A DNA stretch of 64,000 nucleotides from positions 248,001-312,000 of the forward strand of contig JBFWMG010000001.1 of the NCBI GenBank assembly GCA_050251715.1, given 5' to 3'. The notes under the pieces were generated by a model. That model saw nothing but the letters and a program-made list of their open reading frames with translations. It was not told where the DNA came from and did not search any database. A program made the translations under genes and the position numbers. This DNA comes from JBFWMG01 sp050251715. Lineage in GTDB: Bacteria > Desulfobacterota > Desulfovibrionia > Desulfovibrionales > Desulfovibrionaceae. The number at the start of each line of letters is the position of its first letter. Position 1 is the stretch's first letter. Shown here in pieces: positions 1 to 9,818 of this stretch.

Positions 1-2099
1 TTTTTTGGGGCATGATCTCGGCGCGGGCCGTGCCCGGTGACGACGGCCGCCCCTCTCATTATGAGGGGGCGCTCATGGATGTGACCGTGCGCAAGGAGAG
101 CGAGCGGGCGGAGCGCGAGCGCCAGGCCGCGGAGGCGGCGAGCCGGGCCAAGACGCAGTTCTTGGCCACCATGAGCCATGAAATCCGTACGCCCATGAAC
201 GCCATCATGGGCATGGCCGACCTGTTGGCCGACAGCGGCCTTACCGCCGAGCAGGCGGAGTATGTGCGTATTTTCCGGGCCTCGGGTGAATTGCTCATGC
301 GCGTCATCAATGATGTGCTCGATTTTTCCAAGATCGAGGCGGGCCAGATCACCCTTGAGAGCATTCCTTTCAGCCTGGCCGACGAGCTTGAGAGCATCAG
401 CAGCCTGCTTGGCTTCAGGGCGCATGAAAAAGGTTTGGAGTTGATTTTTGACGTCATGTCCGATGTGCCGGGCATGTTGATCGGCGATCCCACCCGCCTG
501 AGGCAGGTGCTCATGAATCTGGTGAGCAACGCCATCAAATTTACGGAAAAGGGCGAGGTGGTGCTGGAGGTGCGCCCCGGACCGGACGCCCGCAGGCCCG
601 GAGCCATCTGGTTCTGCGTGCGGGATACGGGCGTGGGAATCCCCGACGACAAGCTGGATGATGTCTTTGAGAGCTTTTCCCAGGCGGATGAATCCACATC
701 GCGCACGCATGGCGGCACGGGGCTCGGGCTCGCCATCAGCAAGAAGCTGGTGGAGATCATGGGGGGCCGCATATGGGCGTACAGCCGGGCCAGGCGCGGC
801 TCATCGTTCTTTTTCACCGCCCAGTTCGGCATTGCGCCCGAGAGCCGCGACATTGCGGAGCCCGACACGGAGGGCATCCTGGTCGGCAAGAAAATACTCC
901 TTGTGGACGACAATCCCACGACGCGCCGGGTCATGCGCGGCATGCTCCGCTATTGGGGCGTGGAGGTGGAGGAGGCGGGCGAAGGCGGGGCGGCCATCGC
1001 CGCCATGCGCCGGGCCGCGGCCGCCAAGGCGCCGTTCCATGTGGTGGTGTTCGATTGCATGATGCCGGTCATGGATGGTTTTGACGCCGCCAAACGGATT
1101 GACGACATTCAGCCACGGCCCAGGCTTGTATTTCAGTGCACATCCCGCGAGTGCATGCTGCATCGCGCCCAGGAGGGCGGGTTGCAGCACATGGTCTTTC
1201 TTGCCAAGCCGGTCAATTACAGCAGCCTGCTGGCAGCCATGCGCGCGGCGCTTGTTGGGGAACCGATGGAGCGGTCGGTGCCGCGCGTGGACTTGCCGCG
1301 CCTGGCCGCAACGCCGCAGCCCGCAGCGCAGTCCAACCTGCCGCCCGTGCGCATCTTGCTGGCGGACGACAACGAGGCCAACCGCAAGGTGGTCGAACTC
1401 TATCTGCGCAAGCATGCGGTGCAAATCGACGAGGCCAAGAACGGCGCCGAGGCCGTGGCGTTGTTCAAGGCGGAGCGATACAATCTGGTGCTCATGGATA
1501 TCCAGATGCCGGTGATGGACGGCTATGCCGCCACGCGAACGATCCGTGAGTTCGAGGCGACCGAGGGCCGCACGCCCACACCGGTGGTCGCCCTGACGGC
1601 CCATGCCTTTGTGGAACAGCAGCATGCCGTTGTCGAGGCGGGGTGTACGGAATTTTTGGCCAAGCCGGTGCGGCGGGATGACCTGGTGCGCATGCTGAAA
1701 CGGTATTGCCCCATCGTGCGTGCGGTGTCCGGCGAAGTGGCCAGCGGCTCCGGCGGCAACCCGCGGCAAGGCGCGCAGGTGCTTTTCGCCGGAGGGGAGG
1801 ATGGGTGCGTGGTGGAGGCGGCTGCCGAATTGGAAGAGATCATGCCCTCGTTTTTCGAATCCATGAGTGTCGACATCCGCCAGTTGCGCACGGCGTTGGC
1901 CGTGGGCGACCGCACGTCCGTGGAACGGCTGGGGCACAGCATCAAGGGCGCTGCGCAGACGTATGGCTTCGCCTTTGTGGCCGAGGCGGGGCTGCATGTG
2001 GAGCGCGCCGGACGCGCGGGCGAATTGAGCGGCCTCGGTCACCTTCTGGACACCCTGGAAGCCTATCTCGCCACTGTGGAGGTGCGGTACATCCGGTAA
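1..2099 (+). CDS. Hybrid sensor histidine kinase, 5' truncated by window edge
   Basis: The frame is open to base 1, so the sensor end of this gene lies outside the window; residue numbers here count from the ATG at position 12. The first residues look like the end of a PAS/PAC domain. A HisKA domain follows with the HEIRTP box (His56), then a HATPase domain with the N box near residue 173 and DTGVG and GTGLGL glycine loops. Two receiver domains follow (phospho-acceptors Asp348 in FDCMMP and Asp496 in MDIQMP), then a C-terminal Hpt domain with HSIKG (His642). This is a complete His-Asp-His relay in one protein. The first receiver lacks the usual spacing after its Asp region and may be regulatory. 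No partner gene is visible; a terminator follows. Confidence 0.93.
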   Translation, partial: FWGMISARAVPGDDGRPSHYEGALMDVTVRKESERAERERQAAEAASRAKTQFLATMSHEIRTPMNAIMGMADLLADSGLTAEQAEYVRIFRASGELLMRVINDVLDFSKIEAGQITLESIPFSLADELESISSLLGFRAHEKGLELIFDVMSDVPGMLIGDPTRLRQVLMNLVSNAIKFTEKGEVVLEVRPGPDARRPGAIWFCVRDTGVGIPDDKLDDVFESFSQADESTSRTHGGTGLGLAISKKLVEIMGGRIWAYSRARRGSSFFFTAQFGIAPESRDIAEPDTEGILVGKKILLVDDNPTTRRVMRGMLRYWGVEVEEAGEGGAAIAAMRRAAAAKAPFHVVVFDCMMPVMDGFDAAKRIDDIQPRPRLVFQCTSRECMLHRAQEGGLQHMVFLAKPVNYSSLLAAMRAALVGEPMERSVPRVDLPRLAATPQPAAQSNLPPVRILLADDNEANRKVVELYLRKHAVQIDEAKNGAEAVALFKAERYNLVLMDIQMPVMDGYAATRTIREFEATEGRTPTPVVALTAHAFVEQQHAVVEAGCTEFLAKPVRRDDLVRMLKRYCPIVRAVSGEVASGSGGNPRQGAQVLFAGGEDGCVVEAAAELEEIMPSFFESMSVDIRQLRTALAVGDRTSVERLGHSIKGAAQTYGFAFVAEAGLHVERAGRAGELSGLGHLLDTLEAYLATVEVRYIR

Positions 2100-2295
2100 G
2101 CCTGGCGCGAAGAGGCCTGCCTGGTCTTTGCCCGCCGCGCGGGAGGGCAGCCGGATAAGCCGTAGGTAGGAATGGATGGGGTGGCGTGCCGCGCCGGGCG
2201 GAACACTACCGAACTGAACCGCGTAGGGCTGCACAACATCTGGCTGAACCGCGCGGACGCCCATCGGACTCGGCCGGGCCGCAGCGCCGCATGCA

Positions 2296-2327
2296 CGCCG
2301 CTCATGATCCATGAGGCGGCGTTTTTT
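2296..2327 (+). terminator. Rho-independent terminator after the hybrid kinase
   Basis: A stem of about 11 base pairs (CGCCGC-TCATG against CATGAGGCGGCG, one bulged base, loop ATC) is followed directly by six T residues. It lies about 200 bases after the kinase stop codon. It ends just before the convergent dgt gene and may serve both strands poorly, since only the plus strand has the T run. Confidence 0.8.
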
Positions 2328-2356
2328 GGTGGCGGCCCCCAGAGCCAGGCGGGCGG

Positions 2357-3730
2357 TCAGCGCATGGTTCCGGCGTGGGCCATGCCGCCGATCTGCTGCG
2401 CCAGCCGCGTGGCGTAGTTGTCGGTCATGCCGCCAATGAAATCCATCACCCGCATGTAGGCCTGGTATGGGCCTTCGCCGCGCTGGAAGGCCTCGTACGG
2501 TTCCTCGCCCGCCTGGGGCGCGAACGGTCCCAGCAGGTCCATGATGAGCGATGTCTTGTACGAGACGCCGCCTTGGGGCGCGGACACGTATTCATGCACC
2601 GCGCCGGTAAAGGCGTCGAGCATGGCCCCCAGCGCCGCGTGCGCGCCGATCTCCAGCTCCACCTTGCGCCGGTTGCGCAGAATCTCCTCGTTGAACACGC
2701 GCTTGGCTTCGCCCATGACCTCGCGGGCCGCAGGCGAGCACTGCGCCAGCAGGCCGTCCTCGAACGCACCGGTCATGATGTCGCCTTCCAGCTTCGCGAA
2801 AACATCGGCCACCTCGGTGATGAGCGCGCCGATGGCCTTGGAGCGCAGGTAGCCGAGCTTGCCCGTGTCCGGCATTGCCGAGGCCATGACCGCCGCGTAA
2901 CTGCCGCTGCCGCCGCACAGCGGCGCCAGGGTGTCGCGCACGCGCGCAAAGGGCAGTATGCCCAGCGCCACCGCGTCCTCCATGTCCAGGAGGCGGTAGC
3001 AGATGTCGTCCGCCGCCTCCATGAGAAAGGCGAGCGGATGGCGGGACCAGTGGTTCTTGTCGCGCCGGATGAGGCCGAGCCGTTCGGCCACGCCGTTCAT
3101 GATGGACGCCTCGCTGGCGAAGCAGCTGTATTTTTTCTTGTTGAGCCGCTTGGCCGTGGCCGCTGTCCACGGGTACTTGAGCAGGGCGCCCAGGGTGGCG
3201 CAGGTCAGGCGCATGCCGCCCGCAAAGGCGTGCAGCTCGGTCTGAGCGACCACGCGAAAGCCCATGGCGTTGCCTTCGAAGAGTTTCAGATCCTCGCTTT
3301 CCTCCGGGGAAAGCCCCTGCCAGCGCGGCTGGTCCGGGTCGAAATGCTCGGCGAACCAGTGGCGCACCGCTTCCTCGCCGCCATGGCCAAAGGGCGGGTT
3401 GCCTATGTCGTGGGCCAGGCACGCGGCCTGCACGATCTCGCCCAGGAGCGAGGGAGAGACGCCGTCCGGCAGGGCGATGCGCGCGCCCGCCTCCATGCCC
3501 AGGCTGCGGCCCACGCTGGCCACCTCCAGGCTGTGGGTGAGGCGGGTGTGGATGTTGTCGTTGTGCGCCAGCGGGTGCACCTGCGCCTTGCGCCCCAGCC
3601 TGCGGAACGGGGTGGAGAAGATGATGCGGTCGCAGTCGCGGTGGAACGCGCTGCGCGAGGGTTCGGACGCGGCCTGGTCCGTCAGCGGATAGCGGTCCGC
3701 CGCGAGCAGGGTCTTCCAGTGCATGGCCAT
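2357..3730 (-). CDS. dgt: Deoxyguanosinetriphosphate triphosphohydrolase (dGTPase)
   Basis: Predicted HD-superfamily dNTPase that hydrolyses dGTP to deoxyguanosine and triphosphate, trimming dNTP pools in the cytoplasm. The 457-residue protein carries the family marks in order: RLTHSLEVA near residue 65, the metal-binding HD pair in CLAHDIGNPPFGHGGE near residue 110, and the downstream FLMEAADDICYRLLDMEDA segment. Length matches the shorter dGTPase class without the E. coli insertions. Start: ATG at 3730 has AAGGAG six bases upstream; a second ATG two codons in is less well placed. It begins two bases after the stop of the upstream unknown gene, so the two are probably translated from one message. 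Confidence 0.95.
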   Translation of the reverse strand: MAMHWKTLLAADRYPLTDQAASEPSRSAFHRDCDRIIFSTPFRRLGRKAQVHPLAHNDNIHTRLTHSLEVASVGRSLGMEAGARIALPDGVSPSLLGEIVQAACLAHDIGNPPFGHGGEEAVRHWFAEHFDPDQPRWQGLSPEESEDLKLFEGNAMGFRVVAQTELHAFAGGMRLTCATLGALLKYPWTAATAKRLNKKKYSCFASEASIMNGVAERLGLIRRDKNHWSRHPLAFLMEAADDICYRLLDMEDAVALGILPFARVRDTLAPLCGGSGSYAAVMASAMPDTGKLGYLRSKAIGALITEVADVFAKLEGDIMTGAFEDGLLAQCSPAAREVMGEAKRVFNEEILRNRRKVELEIGAHAALGAMLDAFTGAVHEYVSAPQGGVSYKTSLIMDLLGPFAPQAGEEPYEAFQRGEGPYQAYMRVMDFIGGMTDNYATRLAQQIGGMAHAGTMR

Positions 3731-3732
3731 GG

Positions 3733-4236
3733 CTACTCCTTGGCCCAGGGGTGGGTGAATATCCAGCCCGAGGGGCAGTGCAGGCTGCGCGGCGGCGGGG
3801 TTGCCGCCGTGTCGATGGGCGCGGCGCCGCCGGGCGGCTCGTCCGCCGCCACAAAGGTGGCCCGGGCGCGGCAGCCCAGCGAATAGGGTGGCAGCCAGTC
3901 CAGCAGGCGCGGATCGCTGGCCGCGACCAGCAGGCCGTTGAGGCGCTCGCAGGTGGGGCAGGGGGCGGGGCAGGGCGCGCCAAGGGCGGCGGTCTGGTCG
4001 GCGCGGATACGCAGCATGCCGTCCGGGGTGGAGAGCAGGCGCTTGAACACGCCCAGCTGTTCGTCGCGCCAGAGCACGTACTGGTCCATGAAGGCGTCGA
4101 TGTCGTCGGGCGCGGCGCCGTGCTCCTCGAAAAGCAGCCAGATGACCTGGCCCGAAAGGCGGGTGAAGAGCGGGTGCCTGCGCAGCAATTCCTTTTCGTC
4201 GAGCGTGCGGGAGTCGGGCCGGGTGGCGTCGGGCAT
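3733..4236 (-). CDS. Conserved-looking hypothetical protein between lon and dgt
   Basis: I do not recognise this family. The 167-residue product is rich in acidic and helical segments at its N-terminus (DEKELLRRHPLFTRLSG, EEHGAAPDDIDAFMDQYVLWRDE). It has a central cysteine cluster CPAPCPTC that could bind a metal, then a proline-rich tail. There is no signal peptide or membrane segment. The start is uncertain: ATG 4236 leaves a 58-base gap from lon, ATG 4263 is also possible, and a longer frame would overlap lon. It is probably real because the frame is held from lon to dgt with two bases separating it from dgt and a spacing typical of an operon. Confidence 0.65.
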   Translation of the reverse strand: MPDATRPDSRTLDEKELLRRHPLFTRLSGQVIWLLFEEHGAAPDDIDAFMDQYVLWRDEQLGVFKRLLSTPDGMLRIRADQTAALGAPCPAPCPTCERLNGLLVAASDPRLLDWLPPYSLGCRARATFVAADEPPGGAAPIDTAATPPPRSLHCPSGWIFTHPWAKE

Positions 4237-4294
4237 GTGGGCATCCGTCCGGGCGGGGGGCATGCGGCCCCCCGCGCCGGTGGTCTGGTGGGGA

Positions 4295-6724
<2,430 letters not shown>

Positions 6725-6846
6725 GTATTGCGTACCTCGCGTAGAGCGGTGGAAAAAGTTCAAAAAACACCCTCCCGCCGCGGCCTTGCCGCGCCGGGTC
6801 TCGCCGCGCCGCCAGGGAGGCGGCGCGGGGCCGGTCCGTACCGGTT

Positions 6847-7119
6847 CTAGCGGATCTCAAAGCCCTCGTAGGCCTTGTCGTACTCGATCCACTTCACGTC
6901 CAGGGCGTCGGTGCGGCTGATGGGCGAGCCGGTGCGCAGCCGTTCCCTGAAGAGCTCCAGGGCGCTTTCGTCGCCCTGGGCCAGCGCTTCGATCTGGCCT
7001 TGGGCCAGATTGCGCACCCAGCCGTTCACGCCCAGGGCCGTCGCCTGATCCTGCACCCATGCCCGGAAGAATACCCCTTGCACCTTACCCGAGACTACGC
7101 AATGCATACTGCGGATCAT
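6847..7119 (-). CDS. acyP: Acylphosphatase
   Basis: Small 90-residue cytoplasmic enzyme hydrolysing the carboxyl-phosphate bond of acylphosphates. The whole protein is the acylphosphatase fold: the phosphate-binding loop VQGVFFRAW supplies the catalytic Arg and the NGWVRNLAQG segment supplies the catalytic Asn. Length is that of the family. ATG 7119 is preceded by AAGGAGG at ideal distance, so the start is secure. It lies between radC and lon on the same strand, separated from radC by a hairpin-rich repeat. Confidence 0.95.
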   Translation of the reverse strand: MIRSMHCVVSGKVQGVFFRAWVQDQATALGVNGWVRNLAQGQIEALAQGDESALELFRERLRTGSPISRTDALDVKWIEYDKAYEGFEIR

Positions 7120-7134
7120 GGTCGCCTCCTTGGG

Positions 7135-7234
7135 TTAGAGCGTCTTACCCTTTGAAAAGGGTGACTGGCTCCTCTGCGTATCCCTGAAACGATGCGCCGC
7201 TGTTTCAAGGGAGCGTCTCGCTTCGAGACGAAAA
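7135..7234. repeat. Two-hairpin intergenic repeat, copy 1 (radC-acyP)
   Basis: Contains ACCCTTTGAAAAGGGT (7-bp stem), a CCCTGAAAC...GTTTCAAGGG pair and GTCTCGCTTCGAGAC (6-bp stem). The GAGCGTCTT end and the CCCTGAAAC pair are shared with the other copies at 9.1, 14.7, 18.4 and 61.7 kb. It fills the whole gap between the radC stop and the acyP ribosome site. Orientation is the same as the 14.7-kb copy. Confidence 0.7.
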
Positions 7235-7238
7235 GGCG

Positions 7239-7916
7239 TTAGAGTTTTCGATGCATCTGAAAGCTATAATAATCGTCCTCTGTCACTATAATGTGTTCGA
7301 GAAGCCGAACGTCAAGGTCTTTGGCCGCCTGGCCGATGCGTTTGGTCATCTCCTCGTCCTGGGCCGACGGCATGGGGTTGCCGCCGGGGTGGTTGTGCAC
7401 CAGGATGATGCTGCGCGCCGCGTGCTTGAGCGCCAGCGCCAGCACCTCGCGCGGATAGATGGCCGTGCGGTCCACCGTGCCCCGGCTTAAGGGCTCGAAT
7501 GCGATGAGCCTGTTGCCCGTGTCCACCAGCGCCACCCAGAATTCCTCTTCGGTCTTGTGTCCCAGCCGGGCCATGGCCATGTCCGCCACGGCTTTTGGCT
7601 GATCGAGCACCGCCTTTTTGGCCAGTGGCTCCTCGCTCCAGCGGGCCCGCACCTCGCGCAGCAGCACCCAGAAGGATTCCAGCGCGGGGCCGAAGCCCGG
7701 CACGGTGCGCAGCGCCTCCGGTTTGGCCTCCAGCACCGCGCGGATGGTGCCGAACCGTTCCAGCAACGCCTTGGCCAACGGCTTGGTGTCCCTGCGCACC
7801 ACCACCTGCGCCAGCAGCAGTTCCAGCACCTCGTAGTCGGCCAGCGCCCTGGCGTCCTTGGCCAGGCGTCCGCGCAACCGCTCGCGGTGCCCGTGGTAGT
7901 GCGGTCTCTCCACCAT
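7239..7916 (-). CDS. radC: RadC/JAB-domain protein
   Basis: 225-residue RadC-family protein. The N-terminal helix-hairpin-helix-like region (YEVLELLLAQVVVRRDTKPLAKALLERFG, then TVPGFGP) is followed by a JAB1/MPN-type domain with the metal motif E...HNHPGG...S..D (LVHNHPGGNPMPSAQDE). Despite the name, a role in recombination repair is not established for the family; the fold is that of a metalloprotease. ATG 7916 opens the protein with the expected MVERPHYHGHRERL; only a weak AAGGG precedes it. It follows holA by 50 bases. Confidence 0.9.
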   Translation of the reverse strand: MVERPHYHGHRERLRGRLAKDARALADYEVLELLLAQVVVRRDTKPLAKALLERFGTIRAVLEAKPEALRTVPGFGPALESFWVLLREVRARWSEEPLAKKAVLDQPKAVADMAMARLGHKTEEEFWVALVDTGNRLIAFEPLSRGTVDRTAIYPREVLALALKHAARSIILVHNHPGGNPMPSAQDEEMTKRIGQAAKDLDVRLLEHIIVTEDDYYSFQMHRKL

Positions 7917-7966
7917 GATAAAACCCTTTGCCCTTTGGAGCAAGGCCGCCGGACGATTCCGTTTGG

Positions 7967-9046
7967 TCAACGCCTGGAGGCGTGGACGCCGCGTTGCGTT
8001 GTGCCGCCAAACAGTTCCGCCAGCCCCGCCACAAGGATTTCCAGCGCCTGATCCGGCTTGCGTTCGCCGGATTTGACGCCCAGGTCGGCCTGCATGGCCA
8101 TGTCCCAGATGCGCGCCAAGCCCTGCGGGCCAAGCCTGCCGGCCAGCGCCTGTTTGTTCTTGGCCACATAGGGAGGCAGGCGCACGGCGTCGTTGTCGCC
8201 GTGCAGCAGTTGCCACATGATGCGCGCCTCGCGCGCCAGGTTGGACAGGAACGGAAAGAGCATCTCGCCGCTTGGCCCGTCGGAGGACAGCACCGTGCGC
8301 CACACCTGGGCCGGGGCGTTGCCGCTTTGCAGCGCGGCCAGAAACGCGAAGATGTCCAGGTCGGTGGAAAAGGTGATGAGCCCGGCCATTTCCGGCGTCA
8401 CCAGGCCGTCCGGCCCCAGGGCGAGTTCCAGCTTGTCCAACTCGCGGGCAATGGCCGTGGCGTCCGGGGGCAGGGCCGCGGCAATGGCCTCCAGCCCGCC
8501 CGGGGCAAAGGCGAATCCCTTGGCCCGGGCCCAGCCGCGCACGTGCTCGGCGATGGACTGCGGCGACAACCCCGGCGATTCCCATATCCATTTCTTTTTC
8601 TTGGCGAACGTCCAGAAGGGGAGCTTGGTCACATGGGCCGGGATCTTGGCCTTGCCCCGGTCGAACTCCTTTTCCAGGCAGAACATGGGCCACGCGCCCG
8701 CGTTGGGGCGGTTGAGCGTGGCGGCGAGCTCCTTCCAGTCCGCCGCCGCCAGGGCGTGGGCGTTGCGCACCACGACCAGCTTGGGCTTGCCCAGAAGGCC
8801 GGTGAGGGTGAGGCATTCCCAAAAGCGGGGCGACAGTCCCTCGTCGCCCCAAAACACGTGGCGCTCCCAGGCGGGTGCGCCCGCGCCGCCTTCCAGGCCG
8901 CCGCCCATAAGGCCGCCGCCCATGGCGCCGCCCTCGGGCGGGTGCGCGGCGGCCAGCTCGTTGATGCGCGCCTTGATGAGCTCGGCGTCCGGGCAGACAA
9001 AGAAGGAAAAGCCGGGCCGGGCTGCGGATGATGCGGTGGCGGTCAT
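7967..9046 (-). CDS. holA: DNA polymerase III, delta subunit
   Basis: Clamp-loader delta subunit, which opens the beta sliding clamp. The 359-residue protein has the family outline: N-terminal ATPase-like domain without a P-loop (FFVCPDAELIKARINELA; LVVVRNAHALAAADWKEL), a middle DLDIFAFLAALQSG helix bundle, and the C-terminal collar domain (LFPFLSNLAREARIMWQLLHG). A glycine-rich insert near residues 40-57 (repeats of MGGG) is unusual. ATG 9046 has AAGGA at normal distance. It follows lptE across a double copy of the intergenic repeat, the same lptE-holA adjacency seen in many proteobacteria. Confidence 0.92.
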   Translation of the reverse strand: MTATASSAARPGFSFFVCPDAELIKARINELAAAHPPEGGAMGGGLMGGGLEGGAGAPAWERHVFWGDEGLSPRFWECLTLTGLLGKPKLVVVRNAHALAAADWKELAATLNRPNAGAWPMFCLEKEFDRGKAKIPAHVTKLPFWTFAKKKKWIWESPGLSPQSIAEHVRGWARAKGFAFAPGGLEAIAAALPPDATAIARELDKLELALGPDGLVTPEMAGLITFSTDLDIFAFLAALQSGNAPAQVWRTVLSSDGPSGEMLFPFLSNLAREARIMWQLLHGDNDAVRLPPYVAKNKQALAGRLGPQGLARIWDMAMQADLGVKSGERKPDQALEILVAGLAELFGGTTQRGVHASRR

Positions 9047-9082
9047 GTCGGATTTCCTTGCTAGCGCATTTTAGCGCATTCA

Positions 9083-9270
9083 AGTCTTGAAACAAGACTC
9101 GCCCCTGAAACAATGTCCCATTGTTTCAGGGAAATGCACAAGAGCATCCAAACCCTTTCAAGGGTAAAATGCTCTAGCATTGAAACAATGCGATGCTTTG
9201 AAGTAATGAAGCATTATTTCAACAAAATGCATAAGCGCATCTCATCTTTTTCAAAGGTAAGATGCTCTAA
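9083..9270. repeat. Two-hairpin intergenic repeat, tandem copies 2 and 3 (lptE-holA)
   Basis: Copy 2 holds AGTCTTGAAACAAGACT, then a perfect 13-bp stem CCCTGAAACAATG/CATTGTTTCAGGG (9102-9131), then AGAGCAT...ATGCTCT around a CCTTTCAAGG core (9141-9175). Copy 3 is a diverged version: TTGAAACAATGC...GCATTATTTCAA, then GCATCT...AGATGC (9180-9270). The lptE stop codon lies inside the last arm of copy 3. Orientation is the same as the 18.4- and 61.7-kb copies. Confidence 0.8.
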
Positions 9271-9818
9271 TAGGCGTGGGCCAGCCGGTCGGCGATTTCG
9301 CGCGCGGCCAGTTGCGCCACCAGTTCCTGCGCCTCTTCCCGTTCGCCGCCGTAAAAGGAGCGGCGGATCATGAGCGGGCCGGATTCCCATACCGGCACGT
9401 TGCCGTCGCGTTTCGTGATGGTGGCCTCGACCACCAGGATGGCCGCGTATTTGACCGTGGCGTCCGATTCGTCCGTGACCGAGCCGGGCATGGAGAAACG
9501 GGTGATGGCGATGGTCATGAGTCCGTCGGCCTGGTCGCGCGCGGCCCATTCCGTCATGCCCCGGTGGTGGAATTCGTCGCGGATGAGCGAGCGCAACCGC
9601 TGCCCCAGCGAATATTCCAGCGACGGGTTGGTCACGGCGCGCACGGCCAGACTGTGGATGCCGGGCGGCAGGGCGGCGGGCGGCGGGCCAACCTTGTAGC
9701 CCGCGCAGCCCGGCGCGAACAGCGCCAGAAGCAACGCAACATGCGCGGCGCACCTCACCAGGGAGGGCAACCGGCGGCGCGGCGAGGGCGAGCCGAAGCT
9801 ACCCCGCCACCACCACAT
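9267..9818 (-). CDS. lptE: LPS-assembly lipoprotein LptE
   Basis: Outer-membrane lipoprotein that plugs and assembles the LptD channel for lipopolysaccharide export. After a basic start and a hydrophobic stretch (VALLLALFA) comes a lipobox-like APGC followed by AGYKV, the usual LptE opening. The body has the family pattern of SLEYSLGQRLRSLIRDEF and an alternating-strand central region. The start is uncertain: ATG 9818 (GGGGGA upstream, overlapping leuS by 20 bases) gives a long basic leader, while GTG 9758 gives a compact signal peptide but no ribosome site. The position directly after leuS and before holA supports the assignment. Confidence 0.85.
   Translation of the reverse strand: MWWWRGSFGSPSPRRRLPSLVRCAAHVALLLALFAPGCAGYKVGPPPAALPPGIHSLAVRAVTNPSLEYSLGQRLRSLIRDEFHHRGMTEWAARDQADGLMTIAITRFSMPGSVTDESDATVKYAAILVVEATITKRDGNVPVWESGPLMIRRSFYGGEREEAQELVAQLAAREIADRLAHAY

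Noticed and set aside
801..2312. Minus-strand open frame of 503 codons opposite the hybrid kinase
   Set aside because: Antisense shadow; no family motif and no ribosome site.
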